DNA of 64,000 nucleotides, taken from CAZICM01 sp964537685. Lineage in GTDB: Bacteria > Myxococcota_A > Polyangia > Polyangiales > Polyangiaceae. Within the stretch, counting starts at the first letter, position 1. Every line of letters begins with the position of its first letter. The stretch is from the NCBI GenBank assembly GCA_964537685.1, contig CAZICM010000017.1, forward strand, positions 1 to 64,000. The letters run 5' to 3'. Both the position numbers and the translations under genes were made by a program. The notes beneath the pieces were generated by a model that was given only the letters and a program-made list of their open reading frames with translations, had not been told where the DNA came from and ran no database searches. Of the stretch, positions 25,507 through 34,945 are shown in pieces.

Positions 25507-27759
25507 TCAATTGTCCAAAATAAGCGCCGAGGTTTCAGCCGTCGCACCTTCAATTTTAATGGACACACCCGCAATAGATACGCTGGCCGGAGTCAGCGTA
25601 ATGGTCGAAGCGCCCATTACAAAAGATAATAAACCATCCGCTTCAAATATAACATTATCGGCCTTAATGATCGAAGCGCCCGCCGCCACTTCCGTTAGTG
25701 TCCCGCCCGCATTGACCGTTTTATCACCGTTCAGTAAAAAACCTTGCGCGCCCCCGGTTTTGGACATCATCGAGCCCGAAATATCTACGCCCCGCCCTCC
25801 CTTTGTCGCAATCACATTCAGGGCGCCCACCGTCTGCGAATTCGATCCCTGTACCGTCAGCACCCTATCGCCAAGCGACATTTCTATTTTCGCGGCGCCC
25901 ACCTGATGCGTATACGAACCCAGCACGGACTCGCTCACAGAACCCACAACCAAATCGATCTTATTGCCACCCACCGAAAGCGAGCTCGAACCGCCCACGT
26001 CCTGTTTATGGTCGCCGCCGATCTTCATATCGCGATTGCCGCCGATCTGAAGCGAATGATCGCCGCCAATATCGTCGACTTTAAAGGTTTCCACTTTAAT
26101 GTCTTGATTGCCGCCGACCGAAATCGACTGATTCGAACCGATCGACTGCGTCACACTATTCGTCACATTCTGGGATTGATTCGAGCCCACTGTTTTCTTG
26201 GAATCATGGCCGACCGATTCGGTTGAATTGTTATTCACCTTTAGGCTCATATCCTTGGACGCATTAAAAAACATTTCCTCCTTGCCTTTATCGTCACCCA
26301 TTCTGATCTCATTGCTGCTTCCACCTCCCGGCGTGGTCGCCGTTTGAAGCGAGCTGCTCGCGCATTGCTTGGGCAATCCGTAAGGAGGCGGCGTCAATGC
26401 ATTATAAACTCGCCCCATCACGGCGGGCCTATCGGGATCTCCCTCATGAAAACGCAAATTCACTTCCCAGCCCACACGGGGCAAAAGCACGCTTCCTCCA
26501 ATGGGCACCTGACTCGTGCGAATCCACAGGCTCGACGTATCGTCCTTTTTCCCCTCCCGATCCCAATGAAAAAAGACCTTTACCCGCCCCGCCGAATCCG
26601 TATGAATCTCAGAGCCTGTGGGGCCGGTAATAAAGCCGGTTTGCGCTCCTGGAATCACTTGAGCCCGTTCCCTTCGCTCGGGCACGAGCGGACTCTTTTC
26701 CGTTGGAATTGCCCAGAATTTGCACACCATCCGATCATTACGCCCCGAACCTGCATCAAAAGTCCGGGGACGGCTCCCTGAAATATGCGACCGGACAATT
26801 AAATAGTTTTCATTCATCGGCTCATAGGGATGGCTATCCAAAGAAAAACAAAGCCCAGGCACGAGGGCCAGCGAGCCGCTTTCGCCTTCCACCACATCCC
26901 GGCCGGCTTGAATCGAATCCAAGAGTATTCTAGCAATACGATTGGCTGCATCATTATCGGCGGCCCTCGCGGGATAAGAATACACTTCTAAAGGATGCGG
27001 GCCATCATCGGTGCTTTCGGCTTCGCCTTTGAGATCAAGCGCGGGCTTTTCGAAGTTGTAATCGCGCACATACACCTTATCGCTGACAACCGAATGCGTT
27101 CTTTGAATCGAAAAAATACGGTCGGCCGAGCCCTCAAAACCAAACTGCTCAAAGAAAGGCAGCACCGTTTCGCCTTCGATATCACCCATTCCTTTCGGAT
27201 TGTCAAAGAATATGATCTTTTCGGCATCGCCGATGGTGTGCACCGCAAATGAAATGCCTTCTTCAAAACAAAGCCTGAGCACAAAATCCAAATCACTTTC
27301 GCGGTACTGGACGGTGTACTCGCGCTCGGGATGATCGCTGACCAGCCTGAATTCCTGCTCCGAGCCGGAAATGCCTGCGTCCATCAATACCTGCTTCACA
27401 ATATCGGGCCCGCTCTTATGCTGAAAAATCCGGCAGCCGGCGCGCTTTTTTAAATTCCAGAAGACGGGCGCCACAATAACCCGCATAAATAACACATCAT
27501 CGTTATCAGGACCCAATTCGGCCGAAATGATCCGTCCCGCAAAACGCCGGACTTGAGCGCCATCGGGCCTTTGCAGCGAAAATACGGCTTTTTTATCGAT
27601 TATTTCCAAGGGCCTGGGCAGGCTGCCCGCGTCGTCAAAAAACTCGCATTCGACAAAACCAAGCTCTGAAACCTTTTCCTCCATTTCAAAACGGAGCACC
27701 CGAAAGCTTTTCCCGCCGATTGAAATATCCGATAGAATTGCACCATGTAGTTCCGGCAT
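25507..27759 (-). CDS. vgrG: VgrG spike protein
   Basis: 750 residues with the full VgrG layout: Gp27-like ring with REYTVQYRESDLDFVLRL near 147-164, Gp5-like OB fold with HTDSAGRVKVFFHWDREGKK near 386-405 and GDPDRPAVMGRVYNAL, then a long beta-helix needle from about 490 to the end with repeats like SVGHDSKKTVGSNQSQ, SIGSNQSISVGGNQD and IGGDHSLQIGGNRD. No C-terminal toxin or binding domain is added. Fourteen bases separate it from the preceding vgrG and 31 from the next. It is the middle of three tandem paralogues that have clearly diverged in their N-terminal parts, suggesting different spike combinations or cargo. Confidence 0.92.
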   Translation of the reverse strand: MPELHGAILSDISIGGKSFRVLRFEMEEKVSELGFVECEFFDDAGSLPRPLEIIDKKAVFSLQRPDGAQVRRFAGRIISAELGPDNDDVLFMRVIVAPVFWNLKKRAGCRIFQHKSGPDIVKQVLMDAGISGSEQEFRLVSDHPEREYTVQYRESDLDFVLRLCFEEGISFAVHTIGDAEKIIFFDNPKGMGDIEGETVLPFFEQFGFEGSADRIFSIQRTHSVVSDKVYVRDYNFEKPALDLKGEAESTDDGPHPLEVYSYPARAADNDAANRIARILLDSIQAGRDVVEGESGSLALVPGLCFSLDSHPYEPMNENYLIVRSHISGSRPRTFDAGSGRNDRMVCKFWAIPTEKSPLVPERRERAQVIPGAQTGFITGPTGSEIHTDSAGRVKVFFHWDREGKKDDTSSLWIRTSQVPIGGSVLLPRVGWEVNLRFHEGDPDRPAVMGRVYNALTPPPYGLPKQCASSSLQTATTPGGGSSNEIRMGDDKGKEEMFFNASKDMSLKVNNNSTESVGHDSKKTVGSNQSQNVTNSVTQSIGSNQSISVGGNQDIKVETFKVDDIGGDHSLQIGGNRDMKIGGDHKQDVGGSSSLSVGGNKIDLVVGSVSESVLGSYTHQVGAAKIEMSLGDRVLTVQGSNSQTVGALNVIATKGGRGVDISGSMMSKTGGAQGFLLNGDKTVNAGGTLTEVAAGASIIKADNVIFEADGLLSFVMGASTITLTPASVSIAGVSIKIEGATAETSALILDN

Positions 27760-27773
27760 GATTCAATACCCCT

Positions 27774-30014
27774 TTACGATCCCATCGTGAGGGAGCCCCC
27801 CAATTTGACGAGCAGCGCCGTTTGAATTGCGACGTTTGAACCCTTGAGCACCACCGGCCCGCCCCCGAGTTTTAATTCGCTCCCGCCTCCCTTTAAAATG
27901 CCAATGGCTCCAATCACCGTGATCAGCGGCGCCTTCACGGAATAATCGCCGGCCACTTTGCAGTAATGCAGGCCGCCCACCAAATGCGTCACCGAGCCGC
28001 CGGCAGAGGAATCAAAATTGGCTTTTCCTAAATGAAGCTCCGCCGCCGCGTAGGTCTGATTCTTCGATCCGTCAATCGACTCGCTTTGGGTGCCGTTGAT
28101 CAATTGAGCCTTTATTGCACCAATATTTTCGGAATGAGAACCAACAACATTATCATTTATCGATCCCAGCGTGGCGCGGAGCTCAAGCGCGCCCACATTT
28201 CGCGTCAAATCCCCGCTCACCGAATATTCGATGCCATTGCAGATTGTAATCTGATTGCCGCCTACTGAATACGATCGATTGCCTGAAATCTTCTCATCGT
28301 AATTGGCCGTCGCATTGAATACATCATTGCCGCCGACCTGAACACTTTGATCGCCACCGATATTCTGCGAAAGCACCGCTCCCACATTCTGGGTCTGATT
28401 GCCGCCAATCGAAATCGTCTCGTCAACTTTAACGGTCCGGGCGGCGTTAACCGTCACCGTGGATTGCTCATCCACACCAATGTCTTCCACTTTATCGTGT
28501 AGAATAGTAATATTTAAGTCTTTTTGAGCATGAATATTTAAACCTTGAGAGCCGCCGCTATCATTCATGGACACTTCATTATGCCCGGCCGCCCCCGGCG
28601 AGGACATGCTCTTCAGGGCTCCCGTCGCCTTGTTTCCAGGAAGCGAATAAGGCGGTGTTTTCTCGGCATTGTACACACGCCCCAGGACAAAAGGCCGATC
28701 GGGGTCGCCGTCCAAAAATGCGACGGAAACTTCCCATCCTAAACGGGGCAAAATCATCGAGCCCCCCAGAGGTATTTGACATACCCTCAGCCAACAACTG
28801 GATGTCTCGTTCTGCTGATTGATTCTATCCCAATAGAATCGTACCTTAATACGTCCGTATTTATCCGTCGTTATGGATTGATCCTGCGCGCTCGATCCCG
28901 TGACAATGGCCGTTTGTATGCCTCGTATCCGGGGCTTGACGGCTTTTGGTTTCACCGCGAAGGCAGCTCCTGCTAAAATTCCTTCAAATTGATTTCCAAT
29001 CGCTTGATTACCACGAGCTCCGCCCGCGCCCCCCATCACCTGCGTGCCCTGGGTCCGCAGCCGTGTGACAACAAATTCCCCATTCAAACAAGCCTCAGCC
29101 GCCCCCAGCACCGAAAATGGAACGCCCACCAATAATCCCGCCGCGCTGCTTTCTCCCCGGCAAAGATCGGCGTCCGCCCTCAATTGAGACAGGCGCGCCT
29201 CCGCGAGCCGGGCTCCCTCGCTTCCTTTGATAAAACCGCCTGGATATTCAAAATAAGGCTGCTTGGCCACCTCCTCGGCCGAAAGCTGCGCATCGGGTTT
29301 CTGCCCCGGCTTTTCAAAATCGAAATCCAGCAAATGCACCGAGCTGGTCCGGATGGAGCGTTTTCTCGAAAAGGTCCTCAATGGCTCGGCGTATAGGCCG
29401 CCTCCCTGCGCCATCGCAAATACAACGGGATTGACTTCTTCATCGGCGGAAAATGCATTGGGATTGTCGCCAATTACCATCGTATGGCCATCCGCATTAT
29501 GCTTGAAAAAATAAAAGAGGCCGTTTTCCTCCATCAGCCTGGATACGAAATTGAAATGCGATTCGCGGTATTGAACGACAAATTCACGGGGCCCGTAGGT
29601 CTTGGCGAGACGCCATTCGACTTTGTCTCCAAAGCCTGCGTCGCTAAAAATCGATTGAATGATGTCAACAATCGATTGTTTTTGAAAAATCCGGCAGCCT
29701 TCCCGGTGAGCCAGCGCCGCGAGGGCCGGCCGAAGGCGCACTTCAAATTGAAATTCCTTGTTCTTGGAGCGCACAAAACGCGCCTGATCCACGACGCCAT
29801 CAAAACAACGCTGCTCTCCGCGGGGATTGGTCACGACGAGGCAAAGGCGATTGCGAAGACACGATTCCACGCGGAATGCCGGATCCTCGGTCGTAAAGCC
29901 GACCTCGATTTCATAAGGTTCAGAAACCGCCTCGGCAGCTTTAAAATAAGAAGTTACGGCATCGGCGGGCAGCGGGTCGCCCTTCAGCGCGAAGCTTGAA
30001 AGATCCGAAGGCAT
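27774..30014 (-). CDS. vgrG: VgrG spike protein
   Basis: 746 residues, first gene of the vgrG operon. Ring domain motif REFVVQYRESHFNFVSRLMEE at about 140-160, OB-fold motif TTDKYGRIKVRFYWDR near 380-395 and GDPDRPFVLGRVYNAE, needle repeats from about 480 (ISIGGNQTQNVG, NIGGDQSVQVGGND, RSYSVGGNQ). The needle ends without an extension. Its N-terminal 100 residues are quite unlike those of the other two. The start lies 84 bases from the divergent formate-dehydrogenase-type gene, so the promoter of the island's leftward operon must sit in that gap. No T6SS core gene follows or precedes. Confidence 0.92.
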   Translation of the reverse strand: MPSDLSSFALKGDPLPADAVTSYFKAAEAVSEPYEIEVGFTTEDPAFRVESCLRNRLCLVVTNPRGEQRCFDGVVDQARFVRSKNKEFQFEVRLRPALAALAHREGCRIFQKQSIVDIIQSIFSDAGFGDKVEWRLAKTYGPREFVVQYRESHFNFVSRLMEENGLFYFFKHNADGHTMVIGDNPNAFSADEEVNPVVFAMAQGGGLYAEPLRTFSRKRSIRTSSVHLLDFDFEKPGQKPDAQLSAEEVAKQPYFEYPGGFIKGSEGARLAEARLSQLRADADLCRGESSAAGLLVGVPFSVLGAAEACLNGEFVVTRLRTQGTQVMGGAGGARGNQAIGNQFEGILAGAAFAVKPKAVKPRIRGIQTAIVTGSSAQDQSITTDKYGRIKVRFYWDRINQQNETSSCWLRVCQIPLGGSMILPRLGWEVSVAFLDGDPDRPFVLGRVYNAEKTPPYSLPGNKATGALKSMSSPGAAGHNEVSMNDSGGSQGLNIHAQKDLNITILHDKVEDIGVDEQSTVTVNAARTVKVDETISIGGNQTQNVGAVLSQNIGGDQSVQVGGNDVFNATANYDEKISGNRSYSVGGNQITICNGIEYSVSGDLTRNVGALELRATLGSINDNVVGSHSENIGAIKAQLINGTQSESIDGSKNQTYAAAELHLGKANFDSSAGGSVTHLVGGLHYCKVAGDYSVKAPLITVIGAIGILKGGGSELKLGGGPVVLKGSNVAIQTALLVKLGGSLTMGS

Positions 30015-30098
30015 AAGCCGGATACTAAATGAGCCCGCGCCTTACGAAAACACACCTTTTCTTTTGGCATCGCGATAAAGTCGGCCCCAGAGGTTTCC

Positions 30099-31730
30099 GT
30101 GGGCTCGATTATTTCAGCGCTCAATGAGCTACTCGCCGAAAAGGGATTTATCGAGAACGACGATTTGCGGGCTTTATCGGCGACAATCAATGTGCCTCTG
30201 TACAGGCTCGAAGGTCTCGTTTCTTTTTACCCTCATTTTCGACGCACGAAGCCGCCTGCGATCAGCGTGGCACTGTGCCGCGACGTTTCGTGCAGGCTGG
30301 CGGGCGGGCGGGATTTTATTGAGCGGGCGCGGGCGGCCTTAAAAGGCTTCGCGGATATCGAAGTGAAAGAGGTGAGCTGCCTGGGCCGCTGTGACAGCGC
30401 GCCGGCGGCCTCTGTGAATGAGCATCCGCTCGGCGTAAAAGATCTGGAAGCGCTTGTTTCCAAGGTTCAGTCGCCTCCCGATCCCCATGCCGAACAAGAG
30501 CCCGCAGTGTCGGGGCGGCTCTGGAAGAGCAATCCCTATGAAAATGGCGAAAATAATTATCGGATTTTTCTTTCATCCCGCGAAAAGACAGACGCCGCCG
30601 ATTTAATCATTCATCATTTAAAGGGCAGCGGCCTTCGGGGAATGGGCGGCGCTGGATTTCCGACGGGTTTGAAATGGGAACTGGTGCGCAAGGAAAGCTC
30701 GCCCGTGAAATATGTGGTGTGCAATGCGGACGAAAGCGAGCCTGGCACCTTTAAAGACCGATTGATTTTGGCGGAGTTGCCGCATTTGATCATTGAAGGC
30801 ATGGCGATGGCGGCGCTCGCGGTGGGCGCGCAGGAAGGCATTGTATTTATTCGCCATGAATATGCGGCGGAACGCACGGCACTCGCCCGCGCTCTCGAAC
30901 GCGCCCGGGCGCTGGGTGTTTTGGGGCCTGACGCATTAGGTAAAGGCCGCCCCTTTGATATTTCGATATTTGTATCGCCGGGCGGATATATTTTGGGCGA
31001 AGAAACCGCTTTGCTCGAATGCTTGGAGGATAAAAGAGGCGAGCCCCGCAATAAACCTCCTTTTCCCGGGCAAAAAGGCTTGTGGGAAAAGCCGACGCTT
31101 ATCAATAATGTCGAGACCTTTTCTTATGTGCCCATCATTGTGGAGCGGGGCGCCGATGCTTGGAAACAAATGGGTGTGCGGGGCTGCGCAGGATTAAAAT
31201 TCATTGCGCTTTCCGGCGATATTGAACGCCCGGACGTTTATCAAGTGCCGATGGGCACAACCATTTCAGAGCTTATTGAAATGGCGGGCGGCGTCGCGGG
31301 CGGAAAATCGATTTATGCGATCGCGCCGGGAGGAGCCTCTTCGAATTTTCTGAGGGGCGACGCGGTGGACGCTCCACTCGATTTTAAGGCCCTGCAAGAA
31401 CGGGGTTCGATGCTGGGCTCGGGTGCGGTGCTCGTCGTCGCCGACGGCGCCGATATTGTCGATTTGGCCGCCAATGTCGTGCAATTCTTTCGCAATGAAT
31501 CCTGCGGTAAATGCGTGCCATGCCGGGTCGGCTCTGAAAAGGCCGTCACGATATTGGAGCAGGCTCTCTCGGGCAACGGTGAAAAAAGACATTTGGCGCT
31601 TCTGCCCGAACTTGCCGAAACGATGGCGGAGACATCCATCTGCGGCCTGGGCCAAGTGGCACTCGCTCCATTTATATCGGTAATCAACGCCTTTGGAGAC
31701 GAAGTGAAGGCCCGCTTCCCGGGAGGCTGA
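30099..31730 (+). CDS. NAD-linked formate dehydrogenase beta subunit-like NuoE-NuoF fusion
   Basis: 543 residues. The first 130 are a NuoE/FdsG-type domain: a helical part ending in LVSFYPHFR, then the [2Fe-2S] ligands C60, C65, C94 and C98. The rest is a NuoF/FdsB-type flavoprotein: FMN site MGGAGFPTGLKWELV, NADESEPGTFKDR, NAD site GGYILGEETALLECLE, and the [4Fe-4S] ligands C469, C472, C475 and C515. It would pass electrons between NAD and a molybdo- or tungsto-formate dehydrogenase. Complex I is less likely because no nuo genes are near and three molybdenum-cofactor genes follow. The GTG start has AGAGG upstream. The catalytic alpha subunit is not in the window. Confidence 0.85.
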   Translation: MGSIISALNELLAEKGFIENDDLRALSATINVPLYRLEGLVSFYPHFRRTKPPAISVALCRDVSCRLAGGRDFIERARAALKGFADIEVKEVSCLGRCDSAPAASVNEHPLGVKDLEALVSKVQSPPDPHAEQEPAVSGRLWKSNPYENGENNYRIFLSSREKTDAADLIIHHLKGSGLRGMGGAGFPTGLKWELVRKESSPVKYVVCNADESEPGTFKDRLILAELPHLIIEGMAMAALAVGAQEGIVFIRHEYAAERTALARALERARALGVLGPDALGKGRPFDISIFVSPGGYILGEETALLECLEDKRGEPRNKPPFPGQKGLWEKPTLINNVETFSYVPIIVERGADAWKQMGVRGCAGLKFIALSGDIERPDVYQVPMGTTISELIEMAGGVAGGKSIYAIAPGGASSNFLRGDAVDAPLDFKALQERGSMLGSGAVLVVADGADIVDLAANVVQFFRNESCGKCVPCRVGSEKAVTILEQALSGNGEKRHLALLPELAETMAETSICGLGQVALAPFISVINAFGDEVKARFPGG

Positions 31731-31738
31731 GACGGGTT

Positions 31739-32992
31739 ATGCGCGATGTTCGGATGAAAGGCTTCAAACGGCGTACCCGCGTCGAAGATGCTCTTTCTAT
31801 TCTGCAAGCGCGGGTCCGCCCTTTGGATTTTGAATACATTCCTATTGCTCAAGCCCACGGACGAATTTTATCCGAGGATTGCACGGCCCAGATCAGCGTG
31901 CCGCATTTCAGGCGCTCGGCCATGGATGGCTACGCGGTGCAGGCCGAGGATACCTTTGGCGCTTCCGTGTATGCGCCGGTTTCGCTGAGCATTATCGGCA
32001 ATTCCTGGCCGGGCAAAGGCTTTTCGGGCGAGCTCGGCGCGGGCAGCGCCATCCGTATTGCAACGGGCGCTCCATTGCCCGCGGGTGCCAATGCGGTCAT
32101 TATGGCGGAAAATGCCGAAGAAGTTGGCGGCCATTCCGATGCCATTTTACGGGTTCAGCAAGCCGTATCGCCGGGCAAACACGTAGGAGAAATCGGCGAG
32201 GATATTTTGGCGGGCGTATGCATTGCCTCAAAAGGCCGGAGACTCCGGCCTCAAGATGTGGGTGCGCTCGGCGGGGCAGGTATTTCAAAGGTGCCGGTGA
32301 TTAAGCGCCCCCGCATCCGGATTTTAATTATTGGCAATGAATTGATCAGGCCCGGCGAGCTTCCCCGGGGCTCAACAATTGTCGACACCAATAGTCTGGT
32401 CCTCAAAGGTCTGTGCGATCGGGATGGCGGGATTGTCAGTTCCATCGATTATATTGCAGACGATCGAAATGATCTTAAAAACGTTATAATTGCATCGGAT
32501 GAAGATGTGGTGCTGCTCTCGGGAGGCTCGTCGGTGGGCCCCGAGGATCACGCTCCCTATGTGCTTTCGGAGCTGGGCGAGCTTTCGGTACACGGGCTTT
32601 CGATGCGGCCTTCGAGTCCGGCGGGCTTTGGTTTTATTCGGGGTAAAACCGGGGAACGTCCGGTTTTTTTGCTGCCGGGCAATCCTGTTTCATGTATGTG
32701 CGCCTATGAATTTTTTGCCGGGCCGGCTATTCGCAGGCTTGGTGGCCGTTCCATGCAATGGCCTCATCCCCTGCGGCGGCTCCGCGCGGGAGCAAAGTTT
32801 GTATCAGAGCTTGGCCGGGTGGACTTTACACGCGTTCGTATTGAAAACGATCGTGTGTTTCCTATTATGACCAGTGGTGCCTCCATTCTTTCGTCGGCCA
32901 CAAAGGCGGATGGAGTGGTGATCATTCCTTCCGAATTGGAAGGCTATTCAGAAAATGATACGGTGGATGTGTTTTTATTCGATACATTTTAA
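31739..32992 (+). CDS. moeA: Molybdopterin molybdotransferase MoeA
   Basis: 417 residues with the MoeA layout. Inserts molybdate into adenylated molybdopterin. Visible motifs: VPHFRRSAMDGYAVQAEDT near residue 55-75 (usual SAMDGYA core), IRIATGAPLPAGANAVIMAE near 102-121, the MoCF-domain GNELIRPG and DTNSLVLKG, VVLLSGGSSVGPEDH, and LLPGNPVSCMCAYEFF. The start is 8 bases after the preceding stop; a second ATG five codons in is an alternative. It is one of two MoeA genes in this operon, here without extension. Its neighbours suggest dedicated cofactor supply for a formate dehydrogenase, which is inference. Confidence 0.9.
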   Translation: MRDVRMKGFKRRTRVEDALSILQARVRPLDFEYIPIAQAHGRILSEDCTAQISVPHFRRSAMDGYAVQAEDTFGASVYAPVSLSIIGNSWPGKGFSGELGAGSAIRIATGAPLPAGANAVIMAENAEEVGGHSDAILRVQQAVSPGKHVGEIGEDILAGVCIASKGRRLRPQDVGALGGAGISKVPVIKRPRIRILIIGNELIRPGELPRGSTIVDTNSLVLKGLCDRDGGIVSSIDYIADDRNDLKNVIIASDEDVVLLSGGSSVGPEDHAPYVLSELGELSVHGLSMRPSSPAGFGFIRGKTGERPVFLLPGNPVSCMCAYEFFAGPAIRRLGGRSMQWPHPLRRLRAGAKFVSELGRVDFTRVRIENDRVFPIMTSGASILSSATKADGVVIIPSELEGYSENDTVDVFLFDTF

Positions 32993-33025
32993 TGGAATGA
33001 ACTTCGCTTTCAATGAGGCATCGAG

Positions 33026-34945
33026 ATGAAGCAGGAACAATTTCTTCATGTGCTTAGCCGCGACGAGGCGCAGAGGCGATTTCTGGATGCCATCGGCGAT
33101 TTGCTGCCCTTAGGATGGGAAGTTGTCCCGCTGAGCTTTGCCCTGGGTTCAGTGCTTGCCGAAGATATTGCAAGCCCAATCGATGTGCCGTCATTCGATC
33201 GCTCCAATGTCGATGGCTTCGCGGTGCAGGCGGCGGATACGTTTGGGGCGAGCGAGTTCTCCCCCAAACGCCTGAAGATCATGCCCGAAACCATTGAAAT
33301 GGGATTGGCATCCAAAGCAACCGTTATGAGCGGTTTCGCCATGAGCATTCCAACGGGCGGAATGGTTCCCAAAGGAGCCGATTCAATTGTTATGGTGGAG
33401 CATACGATCATTGAAAACGGCGAAATTCTCGTTACAAAGGCCGCCACGCCTGGAAAGAGCATTACTTACGCGGGCACAGACGTTGCGCAGGGCGAGATTG
33501 TGCTGCGCGTGGGAGAAGTTCTAAGCTCGCGTGAAACAGGCATTTTAGCGGCGATGGGCCTTGGCCTGGTGCGGGTATTCCGAAAGCCGCGCGTGGCCAT
33601 TCTGTCCACGGGCGATGAAATCGTTAGGCCGGGCGGACCGCTTCTTCCGGGGCAGATTTATGATTCCAATGGCGAAATGCTGGCCGATGCGGTGCGTGAA
33701 CAGGGAGGCGAGCCGGTTTCGCTGGGCATTGTCGGCGATAATGAAGGAGCAATCCGATCGGCATTGATCCGGGGGCTGGCCGAGGCGGATATGGTGCTTT
33801 TGTCGGGGGGAACCTCAAAAGGTCCAGGCGATATCAATGCGAGGCTGGTGGCTGAAATTGCGGATAAGCCGGGCATCGTGGCTCACGGCGTCGCATTAAA
33901 ACCAGGCAAACCTTTGTGTTTAGCGGTATCGGGCAAAAAGCCTGTAGCCGTGCTCCCAGGCTTTCCCACCTCGGCGATTTTTACATTTCATGAATTCGTC
34001 GCGCCCGTCATCCGCGCATTTGCGGGCCGGGCCGCCGAAGGGCATGTGTCGATTTGCGCGAAAACACCCTTTCGAATTGTCTCGGAACATGGCCGCACGG
34101 AATATGTGCTGGTGCGCCTGACAACCGATAACACGGGAAATACCATTGCCTATCCCATTGGAAAAGGCTCGGGCTCGGTCACGACCTGGAGCCAGGCGGA
34201 CGGATATTTTGCCATTCCAAGTGAAGTCGAGATGCTCGATCAGGGAGAAACGATCGAGGTGCGCCCCATTGCAAGCGAAAAGGCGAGGCAGGCCGATTTG
34301 GTGATTATCGGAAGCCATTGCATCGGATTGGACATTCTTATCGGCAGACTGAGGACGCGGGGCATTACGATCAAATTGATCGCGGTGGGCAGCGAAGGCG
34401 GCCTCAACGCCATTGCCCGCGGTGAATGCGATATTGCCGGCCTGCATTTGTTCGATCCGAAGACGGGAACCTACAACCGTCCTTTTTTAAAGCCCGGGCT
34501 TGAATTGTTTGAAGGCTATGGGCGAAGACAGGGGCTGTTGTACCGGATGGGCGATATCCGATTTGAAGGCAAGCCCGTCGAGGCGGCCATTTTGGAGGCG
34601 CTTGCCGATCCGGAAATTGTGATGGTGAACCGGAACCGGGGAAGCGGCACAAGGGCGATTTACGATCGTTTATTGGGCGATGCGCGGCCCTTGGGCTATG
34701 GGGTCGAAGCTTCTTCGCATCATGCGATAGCGGCCGCCATTCATCAGGGAAGGGCCGATTTTGGCATTGCGATCGATGTGGTCGCGCACGATCGCGGCCT
34801 TGGATTTACGCCTATTTGTGATGAATCTTTTGATTTTATGATTCCCGATTCCCGCAAGGAGCGGCCTTCCGTGCAGGCATTTATTGAGGAATTGCGGAAT
34901 CCCGCCACACGCGCGCTCTTGCGGGCACGGGGATTCGTGGCGTGA
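33026..34945 (+). CDS. moeA: MoeA fused to a periplasmic-binding-protein-like domain
   Basis: 639 residues. Residues about 1-410 are a second MoeA (PSFDRSNVDGFAVQAADTFG, MSIPTGGMVPKGADSIVMVE, LSTGDEIVRPGGPL, LLSGGTSKGPGDIN, AVLPGFPTSAIFTFHEFV). The last 215 residues form a PBP-like domain (PF12727 type): ADLVIIGSHCIGLDILI, VGSEGGLNAIARGECDIAGLH and NRNRGSGTRAIYDRL. No signal peptide, so the binding domain is cytoplasmic and may sense molybdate, tungstate or a cofactor form. A GAGG site lies eight bases before the ATG. The stop overlaps the mobA start by GTGA. Such fusions are known in bacteria and archaea; the ligand is not established from this sequence. Confidence 0.88.
   Translation: MKQEQFLHVLSRDEAQRRFLDAIGDLLPLGWEVVPLSFALGSVLAEDIASPIDVPSFDRSNVDGFAVQAADTFGASEFSPKRLKIMPETIEMGLASKATVMSGFAMSIPTGGMVPKGADSIVMVEHTIIENGEILVTKAATPGKSITYAGTDVAQGEIVLRVGEVLSSRETGILAAMGLGLVRVFRKPRVAILSTGDEIVRPGGPLLPGQIYDSNGEMLADAVREQGGEPVSLGIVGDNEGAIRSALIRGLAEADMVLLSGGTSKGPGDINARLVAEIADKPGIVAHGVALKPGKPLCLAVSGKKPVAVLPGFPTSAIFTFHEFVAPVIRAFAGRAAEGHVSICAKTPFRIVSEHGRTEYVLVRLTTDNTGNTIAYPIGKGSGSVTTWSQADGYFAIPSEVEMLDQGETIEVRPIASEKARQADLVIIGSHCIGLDILIGRLRTRGITIKLIAVGSEGGLNAIARGECDIAGLHLFDPKTGTYNRPFLKPGLELFEGYGRRQGLLYRMGDIRFEGKPVEAAILEALADPEIVMVNRNRGSGTRAIYDRLLGDARPLGYGVEASSHHAIAAAIHQGRADFGIAIDVVAHDRGLGFTPICDESFDFMIPDSRKERPSVQAFIEELRNPATRALLRARGFVA

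Noticed and set aside
25507..30014. CRISPR-like repeats
   Set aside because: The short recurring units are codons of VgrG beta-helix repeats (SVGGNQ), not equal-length repeats with unique spacers.
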